Origin: Aedes albopictus
Taxonomy: Eukaryota; Arthropoda; Insecta; Diptera; Culicidae
Reading direction: 5' to 3'
DNA: 64,000 bases
NCBI RefSeq assembly: GCF_035046485.1
Contig: NC_085138.1
Span: 429,957,265-430,021,264, forward strand
Shown: positions 46,214 through 56,384 of the stretch, piece after piece
Layout of the letters: every line of letters starts with the position of its first letter
How positions within the stretch are numbered: position 1 is the first letter of the stretch
Translations under genes and position numbers: made by a program
The notes under the pieces: generated by a model
What the model was told of the DNA's origin: nothing
The model's database searches: none
What the model saw: only the letters and a program-made list of their open reading frames with translations

Positions 46214-46291
46214 AACCGATTCTCATGAAATTTTGTACACTGATAGTACTAATCGTACCTACATGTGTACAAAATTTCATGAGAATCGGTT
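46214..46291. repeat. 78-bp hairpin
   Basis: AACCGATTCTCATGAAATTT(TGTACA) pairs perfectly with (TGTACA)AAATTTCATGAGAATCGGTT around a loop of about 26 bases. It sits immediately beyond the 5' end of the split SINE. No relation to coding sequence. Confidence 0.75.
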
Positions 46292-46755
46292 GAAAATTGA
46301 CTGAGTTATAACAAAAACCAGACCCGTGCAAACAAAGAATCGGGTGTATATGATTCTAATGCCATGTTTGGTACAGTAACCGTATCAAGATATGCTTTGA
46401 AACGAAGAGCGAACCCCGGACAATAACACATGTCACACACTGCTCAACTTCTTAACTGTGACTTCTGGCACTGAATGGTGAACGACAGGTCAGACATAAT
46501 CTCACACCTAGCAGGGTTTCAATTTCCCATTCAAAACCATAGAAACATACCCAAGCCAAGCATACCGACCCAAGTATGTGAGGCTTGTGTTTTGATATCC
46601 GAAAGAGGATACGATTTGCATTACCATACATACATTTGATTCCTGGCTCTTAAATTCTCCACCACCCTATCTCCCATGCTGAAATCGATTGGACAATCAA
46701 AATTTAACGATCACTTCAACTTTTTAATGTTCATTTTCCGTTTTCCCTCCGACAG
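46292..46755. other. Intron end preceding the 46756 exon
   Basis: No repeat recognised. It ends in a pyrimidine-rich tract (TTCCGTTTTCCCTCCGACAG) that serves as the acceptor. Confidence 0.5.
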
Positions 46756-46902
46756 TGACCTTCACGCGGGCCTCCACTGCATACGAAGCTACACGCGACG
46801 CTGCATGAACATCCACCAGAGAGAGCACTTCAACAAGCTGTATCACGGCACCCACGAGGTCATACACGAGCTCTGCCAGGAAGGACCCTATCAGGAAGGC
46901 AC
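46756..46902 (+). CDS. Internal exon of an unnamed cysteine-rich protein gene
   Basis: Acceptor CCCTCCGACAG precedes it and donor GTACGT follows at 46903. It enters in phase 2 and leaves in phase 2. It encodes about 49 residues including DLHAGLHCIRSYTRRCMNIH and NKLYHGTHEVIHELCQEG, with strongly GC-rich third positions (CACTGC, CGCTGC, GAGCTC). The first base completes the proline codon opened at 20957, so this and 20822-20957 are consecutive exons across an intron of about 25.8 kb, loaded with transposons as mosquito introns often are. The three cysteines here extend the regular pattern of the first exon. The remaining exons are not identified in the window; a phase-2 acceptor is needed downstream. 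Family not recognised. Confidence 0.75.
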
Positions 46903-48502
46903 GTACGTATTGTACTAGTTACATCCATGTTTCATGCCACGTCCATTTGCACCTGTGCGCGACGATGTTCTTGTAGTGCGATCAGTTTACGTTGTTGTTA
47001 CGTTTTGGTTACAAATTGCAAACATGTTGCGTCTAATCATCATCGGCTAGCTTTCGTCGACATTCATCATAAACACATCATACAAGTAGCATGTCAAATT
47101 CCCATCACTTCCATTATGCGATAACTCGTAAAAAAACATTTCCTATTGAGCATTTCTAGCTCAACGCACGAATCCTACAGACGCGACCTTTTTCAATTCA
47201 AATGAAGTTATTTGTTTTGTAATGTTCTTCACTTATCGTATGAAAAAAAAAAACTAATACAATATTTCAAAAAATATATAACTTGAAAACCGTGATCAAC
47301 AATAGATTCTAAATCAACAATGAAAAAACTATACATATTTTTTTCCTACATTAAACTATACTTAATTAAGAACAAATTCAAAAACTAAAATGAAAATTAA
47401 GAAAAAAAAATTGGAACTTTTTGAATGTTATTTGAAACAGTCTGAAAATTAACATACCTGAGAAATAAATGATTCTTTTTTGATAAAAAAAAATAACTGG
47501 AAAACAGTAAGAAATCTCGAACAAACATTACACACGTTCCCATTTTTCTTATTTTTTTTTATTTTTAAATTTGCCATTACTTAAGTACGATTAGATGAAG
47601 GAAAGAAAAATACATAGTTTTTTTTTTTTTAATTTGAACCTATACGTAGATTTTAAATATAAAACATAAAAAAATCGTTTCCTTTTGCTTGTTTATCGAT
47701 GAAAAACTAAAAAAATGGGAAGAATGAAAAGTTAGAAGCATTTGACCATCTTGGACAGCTAAGAAATTGTTAAGTCAGCTTTCTACTGAAAAATAATAAA
47801 AAATCGATGGGTAAGGTTTTTGGACAAATTGATAAAGAACATCTTCAACAAATTTAAGACACTGTTTCACATGTTTTGGTAAACTTGCTTGAGGAGTGTC
47901 TTTTGAGCCTCTCAATATCTGGCCCGGAGTAGGAACTAGTACCCAGATAGAAGTAAAAAGTAATTTGCAGAATGTTTGGCCGGTTTTGGCTGGAAAGGTT
48001 TTTAAGAAATGACATGCAAATTCCGAAAACTAACACGAAAAATTGTTGTTAGAGTTTTCAAAGAAAATTGAAAAGTTCTTTTTGATACATAAAACAAAAT
48101 TGAGACATTAACTAAATGAAGTTTCTGGAGGAATCCTTAACAAACACTTAGCACATTTTAAAGTTGTTGAAGACGACAGACATATCTTAAAACAGTTTTT
48201 TATCCGGAATGTATGAGTAGTTTCTCGTAGATACCGCGGACGGTTTTCAATTTAACTGCTTGGCCCTACTTTTTATTTTTTTAAAATCACATCTCACAAT
48301 AATAAAAAACATACATCTCTGCTTCTTTGAAATGTTACGCCAAATTTTCTGACTTTTCTGATGAAAATAGAGAACTTGGGTACTTGATTTGGTTCCAAAA
48401 CCATAAAAACCTGAAAAAAATAATATATTTACATTGTTTATGCACCTAAACACAATTTGGCCCTTTCAGCGTATTTTTCATGAAAACCACAATTCAATAT
48501 CT
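46903..48502. other. Very AT-rich stretch, probably intron
   Basis: Long A and T runs, no gene or element recognised. Frames near 47854-48036 and 48247-48453 have no domain. Confidence 0.45.
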
Positions 48503-48753
48503 CGACACTGATTTTTCATTAGGGCCTAACTGACATTTTCAAATTCTCTTCATCGATCCTCTCTTTGTGTTATTACAGAATGTATATTGAGTTTTCCAAA
48601 GATTTTTTGGATGAAATGCGCAGAAGACGACTACATCTTGCTATAGAAACAAAAAGAATAATGATTTTGTTTGTTTTGATCAAGTTATTAGCGAAAGCGA
48701 GAGTCGACGAAGAGAAATCGAGTCAGTTAGGCCCTTATGAAAAATCATTGTCG
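48503..48753. repeat. 250-bp foldback element
   Basis: CGACACTGATTTTTCATTAG followed by GGCCTAACTGAC (48503-48534) is matched inverted at 48722-48753 (GTCAGTTAGGCCCTTATGAA and onward) with few mismatches. It contains an 82-codon frame that crosses the right arm, so that frame is not a gene. Confidence 0.65.
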
Positions 48754-49098
48754 ATCTTTCAATCAATACAAAAAGGATGTGTTGAAATTGTCAACAATTA
48801 TGTATTTATTTAATTTTCAGTTTCTAAAAAATTCGTTTTTTTTTTGCCAAACTATGTTAATGACAAAATACAAAAAAAATACGGATCTAATTATTTCCGA
48901 TGAACAAGTCTACCAAGTATCACGTTTTTATTATTTATTTTTTTAAATATTTATACATTTTCTTCCCCATTCTTATTCACCAACAACTCTGCCCTAAGAA
49001 AAGAAGTCGAAAGTATTCTATTCAAAATTTCTTATCTTACTGAAGGGTTGTGCGTCTACCGCTCGGCTGGAGCTCAATAAGATTTCACAGCATAACAT

Positions 49099-49307
49099 GT
49101 GAAAAGGGCCTAAGTGCTTTTTGTAAACACACATGTCTCGCTCGCTGTAGGGCCCAACTGCATCCACCCACGCACATCAACACCCTTATCAGAAAGAGTA
49201 ATCTTCGGGCTATCTGTTAAGGGTGCGGATGTTCGTGAGTGGATGCAGAAGGGCCCTACAGCAACCGAAACATGTTTATTTACAGAAAGCACTTAAGCCC
49301 TTTTCAG
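49099..49307. mobile_element. Palindromic MITE of about 210 bp
   Basis: The whole element is nearly self-complementary: GAAAAGGGCCTAAGTGCTTT on the left and AAGCACTTAAGCCCTTTTC on the right, with ACATGTCTCGCTCGCTGTAG pairing to CTACAGCAACCGAAACATGT. Two 60-codon frames on opposite strands encode nearly the same peptide, which is explained by the palindrome. Confidence 0.8.
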
Positions 49308-49410
49308 ACGATTTGCTATGTTTTCCCTACGTTTATTTGGATTAATTTTATAAAAGACCCAAAGAACCAGAAAAAAAAACAGATAAACACCTTAATGGAG
49401 TGAACTATCT

Positions 49411-49468
49411 ATAAAATCACAAAGAGAGATGAACCAGCCCAAGGCAGAAAGTCTCTAAAATAAAGCGA
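49411..49468 (+). repeat. LINE/SINE 3' tail fragment
   Basis: AGAGATGAACCAGCCCAAGG followed by CAGAAAGTCTCTAAAATAAAG is the complement of 5017-5060 and resembles the tails of the SINEs at 14954-15134 and 51770-51914. Confidence 0.55.
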
Positions 49469-49945
49469 ATTGAATTGAATTAAAATACAAAGACTAGTGC
49501 AATTCCTAGAGTATTTTCAAAGGGAATTTAAGAAATAAAAATCTAATGAAAAACTTCACATTACTCTACAAACTTTTAAAATAATAATAAAAATATTGAA
49601 TCTTTTTTAAATAAGCACAATTCATATGAACTAAAAAGAAGTTTTAGTACATATTACTTTAAACTTTGTATAGGCTCGTTGTTGTTGGCTGTTGGCTATA
49701 AAAATACATATGACAAAAAATTAGAATGGAACTAAAAAACTGCGGATATTTTTACCCAAAAGTGGGTCAGCAATCATAACTTTTTTTAAAGTGGTTTTTT
49801 TTTCAAATAACAAAACCTATAAATTGTGTTCCCCTGTATAATGTGCAGTGATTCATTTTCACTTATATTGGTCGAATTTTGAGCGAAAAAAGCTCGATTT
49901 TTTTCAAATACGATGAGAGTTTGCTTACTTTTGTCAATTAGTTCA
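49469..49945. other. AT-rich stretch
   Basis: No recognised element. Confidence 0.4.
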
Positions 49946-50204
49946 TCTATATAAATAAAAATGGAATGGTGTTTGTATGTCACGAACAGGCTCGGGAACG
50001 GGTCAACAGATAAACATGATTCTTTCACTGTTGCATTCCGCCAGGGCTCCGAAGTGTTTGTACGAAAAAATAATTAGAAAAATTGACCGGAAAGGCAAGA
50101 AAAACAGGAAAATCTGAAAACCCATTTTGAGGAGCATTTCTTCATGGAACCGGATGTCAAAAAACAGAGTGGGCAGGCAGGACGACGTTTGCCGGGACTG
50201 CTAG
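49946..50204 (+). mobile_element. 259-bp non-autonomous Helitron
   Basis: Starts TCTATATAAATAAAAATGGA and ends GTTTGCCGGGACTGCTAG, i.e. a TC start and a CTAG (CTRR) end. It lies between A (49945) and T (50205), the AT target used by Helitrons. GGCAGGCAGG-GACGACGTTTGCC near the 3' end could form the short terminal hairpin. No Rep/helicase gene; it would depend on an autonomous partner. Confidence 0.75.
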
Positions 50205-50267
50205 TTCCACTTAAAAACATGATTTTCAACAAACTTGTATTTTTTTTTTGTTTATCATACAGTTATG

Positions 50268-50345
50268 ATCAATAGCTGAAGTACTTGTTAGTCTGATGAG
50301 TACAGATATCGATTCGTATGCAAAAGATTCTGGGTTGAATCCGTG
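50268..50345 (+). repeat. Possible tRNA-like SINE fragment
   Basis: TGTTAGTCTGATGAGTACAG resembles an A box and GATTCTGGGTTGAATCCGTG a B box at suitable spacing. No tail or second copy was seen. Confidence 0.35.
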
Positions 50346-50590
50346 GCCCGTATCTTGCCTCCTCTTGTGTATTTTTCTATCCACATTCCTCCTCTGTCTC
50401 TACAACGCTAGAATTGATGTTAACCCACTCACCGTAAATATAGAGTAGCGTTTTCAGCCTGATCTATTTGATGCATCTTAACATGTTTGAACAACACGTA
50501 TAAATTGCATTGTTTGAAAAGACTTAACAGTGCACCTTCATCTGAAATTTAATTTCTGCTGGAAAACATTTGTATTGAAAACTGAAGAAG

Positions 50591-50801
50591 ACAATTACAC
50601 CGTCTTCGACCTTGCGGCCTCTACAGACTGAACAGTACTGACATTCGACAACGGACAGCACATATTACACCCAGTGGCCCAATGGAGAATTTTTCGTTTG
50701 ACGAAAAGTTTTCCCCGATTGGAGCGTAAATCGAGCCCACATTCCGAGGCTTACGAGACCTACACGACTGACGCCGCGAACCGCTCGGCCATGAAACCCA
50801 C
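50591..50801 (-). mobile_element. Feilai-like SINE
   Basis: Full-length minus-strand copy: starts GTGGGTTTCATGGCCGAGCG, B box GGGCTCGATTTACGC, body AAACTTTTCGTCAAACGAAA, end GGTCGAAGACGGTGTAATTG. Closest to the 351-567 copy at its 3' end. Confidence 0.85.
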
Positions 50802-51433
50802 AAACTTACCAACTTATCTGAAGTTCTCAAGAAAATCAATGCATCAAAACTTATTACTTGTGCACCCTATCTTTATTTTGACTTATTTTATTTTAAAAAA
50901 ATCAATATTTGTACGAATAAGTGTTTCGTAACGTCAGCTAAACACTATTGTTAATTTGACATTGTTGATTCAATTAAGATTAATACACAATGGAAGCAAT
51001 CAAATGTGTTCATTTGAAAATACAGTCCAATTTTTCATTATTTTTCAAATTTAAAATGTTTTGAAATTTCGTTCTGGAGGGTCGCTGAAATCTATTACAT
51101 TCAGATGTGGAAAAGTTTGAAAATCCCTGAACTGTATTCACGGAACACAACTTCAGAATCAACCTTCGCCACGACCTTCGCTAAGACGTTGTTGAAAAAT
51201 CCTGGAAAAGTCACGGACCTAGAATTATAGATATTTAATTAAAAAACTCTTGGAAAATCCTAGAATTTCATGATTTATTACCTATTCTATGGTGGAGGTT
51301 AATATAGATATAAGTTTTTGCATGCTCGGGAGAAAAAAAAAGAAAAAAAAACAACCTAGATTAAGTTACCTATTATTTTTACCTAAGATGTATAAAAGAA
51401 TGCGATGGATCTCTTCAGTCGAGTCAAGTACAA

Positions 51434-51479
51434 GACACTGAAGACGACCTTACAGTTGAGGTCGAAATACGTATCTGTC
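51434..51479 (+). other. Hammerhead-ribozyme-like motif with all three stems
   Basis: GACA (51434-51437) pairs with TGTC (51476-51479) as stem I. Between them stand CTGAAGA, one extra C, stem II GACCT/AGGTC with an 8-base loop, GAAA, then TAC-GTA as a loopless palindromic stem III, and TC. This follows the type I hammerhead order with an ATC cleavage triplet. The extra base before stem II departs from the consensus, and a loopless stem III could pair only between two molecules. Similar minimal forms are described in Penelope-like retroelements. It is followed by a duplicated GGAACAGTACTTAACG at about 51496 and 51522. Confidence 0.4.
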
Positions 51480-51769
51480 AAAGGTTGCAAATTCTGGAAC
51501 AGTACTTAACGGAATTCAAAGGAACAGTACTTAACGCGATTTTCTTTTTATTTACTAGAATTTCAGTTTTTCTGGATAAACTTTCGTTAAAGATGGGTAA
51601 AAATATTAAAAAAAAACAGAAAAACAGTATTAAGATGTCATTACTATTTTTATTTTTTTTTTTCTTATTTTTTCTAGTTTAAGTGAAATTCTGAAAATAA
51701 TGGTACTCGCTCATGCAGGAAAGAACCAATCAAAACAAACAAACTCGCCATAAAACAATATAATTTTGG

Positions 51770-51914
51770 AAACCTGACGCCAAGGACCTGAGATCGAAAT
51801 TCACTCCCGATATACTCACAAAAATGTGAGTTCTTCTTTTGAATGGGTAGTAAAGCTTTGGTTGCCGAGATGAGCTAACCATTGGAAAAAAATCTTGTTA
51901 ATAAAGATAAAAAT
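51770..51914 (+). mobile_element. SINE, second tRNA-derived family, 5'-truncated
   Basis: Matches the SINE at 14954-15134: GGACCTGAGATCGAAATTCA (B box region), AAATGTGAGTTCTTCTTTTG, GAGATGAGCTAACCATTGG, AATCTTGTTAATAAAGATAA. The 5' tRNA-like half is missing or decayed. Confidence 0.65.
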
Positions 51915-52220
51915 AGCATTTTTTTTTAATTTTCAAAACAGCTTTCAATGATAATTATGGGAATATTTTTGATGGATTCGCATTAAAATTTCAGAAAATG
52001 TACTTTAAGAACTTTTAAAAACGTGGAGGAAGTTTTTTGCAAAACATAAATACACGAAAACATAAAAAAAATATGCAAAAAAGCATTGGCCGTGGGCTCA
52101 CGCTACGGCTCTGTGTACGCATCTCACTACGTACAAAAAATAAAGTCAATTGGCACAAAATTGACTAAGTGAGATCATCAAGCACCCAAAATAGATTTCC
52201 CAGCTAACACATAGGGCCAT

Positions 52221-52377
52221 AGGGGCCATCCATTAAGTACGTCACGGTCCTAGGGTGGAAGGGGGGTCTGTAAAAGTGTGACAAGCAATGTATTAAGTAT
52301 GGGAAAAACCTGTACGAAGGGGGGAGGGGCGGTCAAAAATTCTCTATTTTAGCGTGACGTAATTAATGGATGCTCCC
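52221..52377. mobile_element. 157-bp MITE, CCATTAAGTACGTCACG family
   Basis: GGGGCCATCCATTAAGTACG (52221) pairs with ATTAATGGATGCTCCC (to 52377) with small differences, including GTCACG/CGTGAC. ATA on both sides may be a 3-bp target duplication. Interior GTGTGACAAGCAATGTATTA is shared, inverted, with 35474-35625. Confidence 0.8.
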
Positions 52378-52769
52378 ATATACGTACATACTCCCATTTA
52401 ACCGCGTGTGATGTGTACGCATATTGTCTCCTCTTTTGCATCCTATTCAACATCATATGCGATCGTGTGTTGGTTGGGTTCCTGCCTAAATGGCCTAAAT
52501 ATTACACCTACAAAAAATTGGCTTTTTCAACATTATCTTCATAGTTTAAATACGGGACACAAACTGGAAACACAACACAAAATCAATCAATGTCCAAAAA
52601 CACGATTGGATGTTGTAAATAATGCTTTTTCAGATGGAAAGATCAAATCAATCAGGGAAAAAAATGAACAGTGCTCCAGTAAGCGAGTCTTTGAAAATAA
52701 AGTTGTCCCGTTAAATACGAGACGGATGGTCACGGTCAGCCTAGCAAAACCTGATTCTTAACTTTTCTT

Positions 52770-52966
52770 TGAACGCTTCCACAGTTGAGCATTCTTTGCC
52801 AATGGCCATTTTTACACTCTTATACCATGATATAGAGACTCTATGCCCCAAGAAGTTAAGAAAACATTGGAAAAGAGTCTTGGGCAATCATAAACTGTAC
52901 TAAAGCATTCTCAGCATGCCCTTGCTAGATATCTGCGCGATTACTGCTTCAGCTATATGGGCTTTT
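52770..52966. repeat. tRNA-related SINE-like repeat, degenerate
   Basis: AACGCTTCCACAGTTGAGCA, TTGCCAATGGCCATTTTTAC, ACTCTATGCCCCAAGAAGTT and TCTCAGCATGCCCTTGC...GCTATATGGGC match, in order, blocks of the 10.4-11.6 kb repeat, and another fragment at 24313-24400. I read it as a decayed SINE whose tRNA-like end lies on the right, in reverse orientation. Confidence 0.4.
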
Positions 52967-54109
52967 GATTTCAAACATTACGAATAACAAAAAAGCATTG
53001 ACTCTTGTAAAATGAAAGAAAAAATGTTAAAACGTCAAAGATTGAATGAAATCAACCCGAAATAACTTCTCAACTCAAAAAAGTTATTACGTTTGTATAC
53101 TTAAATTCGTGTTATACCGATTTAGATCTTCTTGCAGAAGTGCACACGAATCACGATCAGAAATAACTACAAACAAATTTAATTCATCGTCCCCCCAGCT
53201 GCGTATCCAAGCTTAAGCTCGTGAAAATGTTCAGATCCATTGATGATAGGTGGTACGTGTTCTGGCCGCAGCACGGACTCTCACGTCACAAAAGCTCATA
53301 TCTTCCTGCGAGAATTCCAAAACCGTCCTTTATACGTGTGCGAGCAGCAACAATGACGTGGAAACATCAATCCTTTTGTACGTCACTTCTGATCTGAATT
53401 TTCAATATATCGCTTGCTTGAAGAGGTCTCTCTCTCTATCTCTGCTCATCCCATTTGCGGACAGGTAGAACCTGGAATAGAGTCCGCATTTTATATATAC
53501 ATTACTCGATGCCCCGATATCACAGACGCGCAAGTGTAGATTTGCCATAACCGTTGTCGAGCGAGTGAACAAGGCTGTTCTGCTGAGATCTCAACTGACC
53601 GATAGCATTTCATTATTCATTCCCCGAAACCAAACAGGGGGACATTCCAGCACAGTGCCTTTACAGAATTCAATTTTGTTAAAGGACACTGGCCGACCGG
53701 CCGGGCCATGCGGCACTTCACCCGGTTTGACTTGCTGGGATCTGCACTCCAGGATGGCATGTGCACCACATCATCCCCGGATGGTTTAATACGTGCCACA
53801 ATGTGCTCTCCTCCAGTCCGGCCGCCCGTAGTAGTCGGTTGTTTGGGGCAAAATGCTAGTCGCCATGAATAGGCTCCGGGTCAAGCCAACCGGCGACCGT
53901 TGGCCATTGGACTGACACAGAACACACATCTGTTTATCCTGTTCTTCCTTTCGAACGCTTCCGAACATTTTTCATTATCGGTTGTAAAACGGTTGTCCTT
54001 TAGTAGTAACAACAGAGCTTACTTAGTGCAAACCTATATTCATTGATAATAGGCAGTAGCGGCCACAGTTTTGCATTTGACTTTTTTCTATTGAAAGTTT
54101 TTTTTTTCA
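52967..54109. other. Non-coding stretch, partly GC-richer
   Basis: A possible acceptor CGTCCCCCCAG at about 53188-53198 is followed by an open frame of about 200 bases without a recognised domain. The GC-rich patch 53590-53960 has short frames on both strands. Not enough to call a gene. Confidence 0.3.
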
Positions 54110-55620
54110 AGTTTTGTTTCAAGAACGCCTCTAGGAAATCTTCTTTGTATGCCTTCTGGGGTTTCTGCAGAAGTTCCTTTTACGATTTCTTTAGATATTT
54201 TTCGAGGACTCTTCCACAAAGCCATCTTGGACTTTCGTCAAGTATACCAGCTGGGATTCCTCCAGGAATCTCCAGGAACTTGTAGTTTCTCCAAATATCT
54301 TCTCAATGAATCCATCAAGAAACCCTCTCAAGATTGTCTCAGTATTTTTATTGAAAATGTTCTTGAGATCCATTTCGGAATTTCTGTTGTACCAGGAATG
54401 CAGCTGGGATTTCCTTAGGATTCATCAACGAACTTCTACGGGAATTCCTTTAGGAGTTCATAGAAATTGCCCTGGAAATACCAGAAGTTTCCTCCGATAA
54501 TTCCTCTAGGAGTTTCTCTTGTAATTCCTCTAGGAATTCTTCCGGGAATTCTTCTGGAAGTTCTTCCGGCAAGTTATGTAGGTGCTCCTCCTGGAATTCT
54601 TCCAGGAGTTTCTTTAAGAGTTCGCCCGGAAATTCTTCCAGAAACTTCTCCGAACATTCCTCTAGAAGTTCCTTTGGGAATTCCCAGAAGTTCCCCAGGC
54701 AATTTCACTACGAGTTGCTATATTGTTTTTTTTTCTAGAACTTGCACTGGGTATGCCAGGAGATTCCTTCGAGAAGTCCTTTAAGAATTTCCCCGAACGT
54801 TCCCAGCAGTTCATCCAGCAATTTCTCTACGAGTTCTTCTGGGAATTTCTTCACGAATTTCTTGGGAATTCTTTTAGGAGTTCCATCGGGATTTGCTCTA
54901 GAAATCCAGCTGAGAATTCCTCAAGAAATTCTTCCGGGAAATCCATTAAGAGTTCATCCGAGAACTCATCTAAGCATATCTCTGGTAATTTCTCTACGAG
55001 TTCCTCCTTGAATGCCCTTTTGAATTTCTTCGGCAATTTCTCTACGATTTCCTCTGAAAATTCCTCTGGCAATTACTTCACTAGTTGCTTTAAAAATATT
55101 TCTGGGAATTGCACAAGGAATGCCCGGAATTTCCTCCGAGAATTCTTCTATGCATACTCAGTTGATCTCGGCTAATTTCCATTCTTTTGCCGAGATTTGC
55201 ACAACCGAGCGCTCGGTTATCGAAATTTAACTGAGATATCAGCAAAAAGTCAAGTTTATTCAAATGAGCTTTGACCGAGATTCGCACAGCCGATCTCGGC
55301 ATTTTGTTTTTAGTGTGTGAGTTCCACCGGCAATTTCTCTAAGATTTGTTCTAAGATTTGTTTCCGGAATTCTCCCAGGAGTTTCCCTAAACGTTCCTCT
55401 ACTAAGAGTTCATCAGGGAATTCTTTTAGATGCTATTTTAGAAATTCGTTTAGAAGTTTATCCGGGAATTCCTCTAGGTGTACCTAGAGGAATGCCTCTA
55501 CGAGTTCCTCCGGGAATTCCTAAAAGAGTTTATTCGGAAATTCCTCTAGAAATTCCACCGGGAATTCCCCTAGATTTTTTTCCGGGAATCCCTTTAGAAG
55601 GTCATTCTGAATAATTTTTT
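54110..55620. repeat. Degenerate 12-bp repeat array, second locus
   Basis: Variants of TTCCTCCGGGAATTCCTCTAGGAGTTC, the complement of the 17.3-19.7 kb type with its own C/G-rich variant (CCGGGAATTC). Multiple overlapping low-complexity frames (for example 54723-55175) result from the 12-bp period. A MITE interrupts it at 55156-55318. Confidence 0.8.
55156..55318. mobile_element. MITE with CCGAGAT motifs inside the 12-bp array
   Basis: Left part CAGTTGATCTCGGCTAATTT and right part GATCTCGGCATTTTGTTTTTAGTGTGTG carry inverted and direct CCGAGAT(T)TGCACA motifs (TGCCGAGATTTGCACAACCG; GACCGAGATTCGCACAGCCG). 12-bp repeat sequence stands on both sides. Ends are approximate. Confidence 0.5.
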
Positions 55621-55861
55621 GGGCAGCTGATTCACCATAACAATTATTTCAATAAATTTTCAAGAAACATGTCATTGCATCTTCAAAATGATGAGTTGCT
55701 AAAAATAAAACTCTGATATTGATTAACGAAATTAACAAAAAAAAATAAAAAATATGACCACGCCATTTCACGCCGCCGCCGCCGCCGAAAATTCATTCGA
55801 TGTCACGCCGCCGCCGCCGACCAAAAAAGTGCAAACGCCGACACATTTCAAATCGGCGCAC
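55621..55861 (+). repeat. Insert with (GCC)n tracts between array segments
   Basis: Two CGCCGCCGCCGCCG tracts near 55771-55818 and GAAATCGGCG...CACACCTCTACC. It separates two parts of the 12-bp array, so it is probably an inserted element, but no TIRs were found. Confidence 0.4.
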
Positions 55862-56384
55862 ACCTCTACCTAGAGGAATTCTTGGAAAAATGCATTTAGG
55901 GATCCACAGGAAAATTTCCACTGGAATCCTTGAAAAGTTCTTGTATAAATCACAGAACGGACAAGAATCCCAGTGGGCATTTTTAGAGTAATTTGTTGAG
56001 GAATTCCTGAAAGAACTTTTGGAGAAAGCCGCGGAGAAATTCGAAAAGGAATTCTCGGAAAAATTGCTCTTGGAATACCCCCGAAAATTATTGCTGTGAT
56101 TCCTTCAGGAATTTATACTAGGATTTCTCCAGGAATTTTAGTTATGACTCTCAAGTACTTCCAAATGGTATTTCTGCAGTAATCCTGGAGGATTCCCAAC
56201 AGAAATTTCTGGAGCAACTTCAACAAAAGTTACTAGAAAAATCTCACAAGGATTTCCAGTAGAATACTAAAATAAATACTTAAAAGAGTCTTTAGAGGAA
56301 TTCCTGAAGGATTCCCTGAAAAAATATCTAGGCGAATTTCTGGATAAATCCGTGGAGAAATTACAACACGAATTGCTGGAGGAA
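55862..56384. repeat. 12-bp repeat array, continuation
   Basis: Variants such as GGAATTCCTGAAAGAA, GGAATTTATACTAGG and GGAATTCTCGG, continuing to the LINE at about 56385. The frame of the LINE ORF runs back into this array by chance (from 56352). Confidence 0.75.

Noticed and set aside
48565..48813. 82-codon frame that looks plausible (MRRRRLHLAIETKR)
   Set aside because: It crosses the right arm of a foldback element, has AT-rich codons and no homology I recognise.
49110..49296. Two frames on opposite strands encoding almost the same peptide
   Set aside because: Explained by the palindromic MITE at 49099-49307.
52408..52761. 117-codon frame
   Set aside because: Composition is intergenic, starts beside a MITE, and shows no domain or splice context.
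54043..55175. Overlapping frames up to 150 codons
   Set aside because: Same cause: the second 12-bp array.
56352..56384. ATG at 56352 as the start of the long LINE ORF
   Set aside because: This part is 12-bp array sequence read in frame by chance; LINE sequence begins at about 56385.
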